Below are positions 52,780-52,905 of a DNA stretch of 52,905 nucleotides, one piece after another (the stretch's first letter is position 1; every line of letters begins with the position of its first letter). The DNA is from Marinomonas sp. SBI8L (GTDB taxonomy: Bacteria; Pseudomonadota; Gammaproteobacteria; Pseudomonadales; Marinomonadaceae). A model generated the notes under the pieces. That model was not told the DNA's origin and did no database searches. It saw nothing but the letters and a program-made list of their open reading frames with translations. Location: the NCBI RefSeq assembly GCF_001624705.1, contig NZ_JSEO01000023.1, positions 1-52,905 on the forward strand, read 5' to 3'. The position numbers and the translations under genes were made by a program.

Positions 52780-52905
52780 TGGACGCTCCAAAGTAGCACC
52801 GGCGTCATAATGCGCCAAACTGTATGTGCTAACAACAGTTAATACTAAGGAGCGTCCACATGAATAAGATTAATACGATTGCCATTGATTTAGCAAAGAA
52901 TGTTT
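52780..52905 (+). mobile_element. 5' end of an IS110/IS1111-like insertion sequence
   Basis: TGGACGCTCC (52780-52789) and GGAGCGTCCA (52849-52858) form a 10-bp inverted repeat directly before the transposase gene. The left tip is not certain; it could lie some tens of bases to the left of 52780. The rest is outside the window. Confidence 0.65.
52860..52905 (+). CDS. IS110-family transposase, first 15 codons (cut by window edge)
   Basis: ATG at 52860 with AAGGAG upstream, then NKINTIAIDLAKNVF. The IDLAKN motif carries the first Asp of the DEDD (RuvC-like) active site of IS110/IS1111 transposases. No more of the gene is available. Confidence 0.8.
   Translation, partial: MNKINTIAIDLAKNV

Overview
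The window is a 52.9 kb AT-rich stretch of a Gram-negative chromosome. It carries lipoprotein boxes, Sec signal peptides, RstAB/CpxRA-type signalling, a GGDEF/EAL/HD-GYP repertoire and the AcnD/PrpF form of the methylcitrate cycle. Together these suggest a marine gammaproteobacterium of the Oceanospirillales type (Marinomonas-like). The genus is an inference from gene style, since no rRNA or other taxonomic marker is present. No tRNA, rRNA or CRISPR array was seen. An insertion sequence is cut by each edge: the 3' end of an IS1182-like element on the left and the 5' end of an IS110/IS1111-like element on the right.

Layout. 1-0.9 kb: IS1182-like transposase end next to a hairpin terminator. 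0.9-5.4 kb: diheme cytochrome c, LCM-type methyltransferase, small unknown protein, EF-hand protein and a short divergent BCCT-like transporter. 5.5-7.8 kb: PAS-GAF-GGDEF-EAL protein. 7.8-14.9 kb: complete propionate (2-methylcitrate) operon gntR-prpB-prpC-acnD-prpF on the minus strand, with a readable promoter and operators, divergent from an iron-type alcohol dehydrogenase (15.2-16.5 kb). 16.5-21.5 kb: HD-GYP protein, then a solute-binding protein overlapping a membrane diguanylate cyclase. 21.6-24.5 kb: two-component system divergent from a Spy/CpxP-like lipoprotein and a 64-aa protein that shares its C-terminal motif. 24.6-29.1 kb: DUF945 protein, RraA-like protein and a run of exported unknown proteins, one of them frameshifted. 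29.4-33.4 kb: amino-acid-binding protein, PLP aminotransferase and ornithine cyclodeaminase/DauB-family enzyme, divergent from a DauR/YheO-like regulator; this reads as a small amino-acid catabolism unit. 33.5-41.9 kb: assorted single genes (GGCT-like, tautomerase, pirin, radical SAM/SPASM, periplasmic binding protein, acetyltransferases) and a YHYH gene broken by an in-frame amber codon. 42-42.7 kb: an ArsN2-like acetyltransferase gene split by a 264-bp MITE with a CTAG target duplication. 42.8-45.1 kb: MalY/PatB-like C-S lyase with a LysR regulator that seems to start at AUU. 45.3-51.2 kb: deaminase, lipoprotein hydrolase, GFA protein, EamA transporter, ParE/Phd toxin-antitoxin pair, exported VOC protein and AraC regulator. 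51.5-52.7 kb: three unknown small genes beside the right-hand IS.

Most of the window is ordinary accessory and housekeeping metabolism with four c-di-GMP genes or domain sets. The parts most worth a second look are the MITE-split gene, whose ancestral frame can be rebuilt exactly, the AUU-start LysR, the amber-interrupted YHYH gene, the prp regulatory region, the binding-protein/diguanylate-cyclase pair, the DauR-type amino-acid cluster and the unknown trio at the right edge. No clearly new multi-gene defence or biosynthetic system could be shown from the sequence alone.
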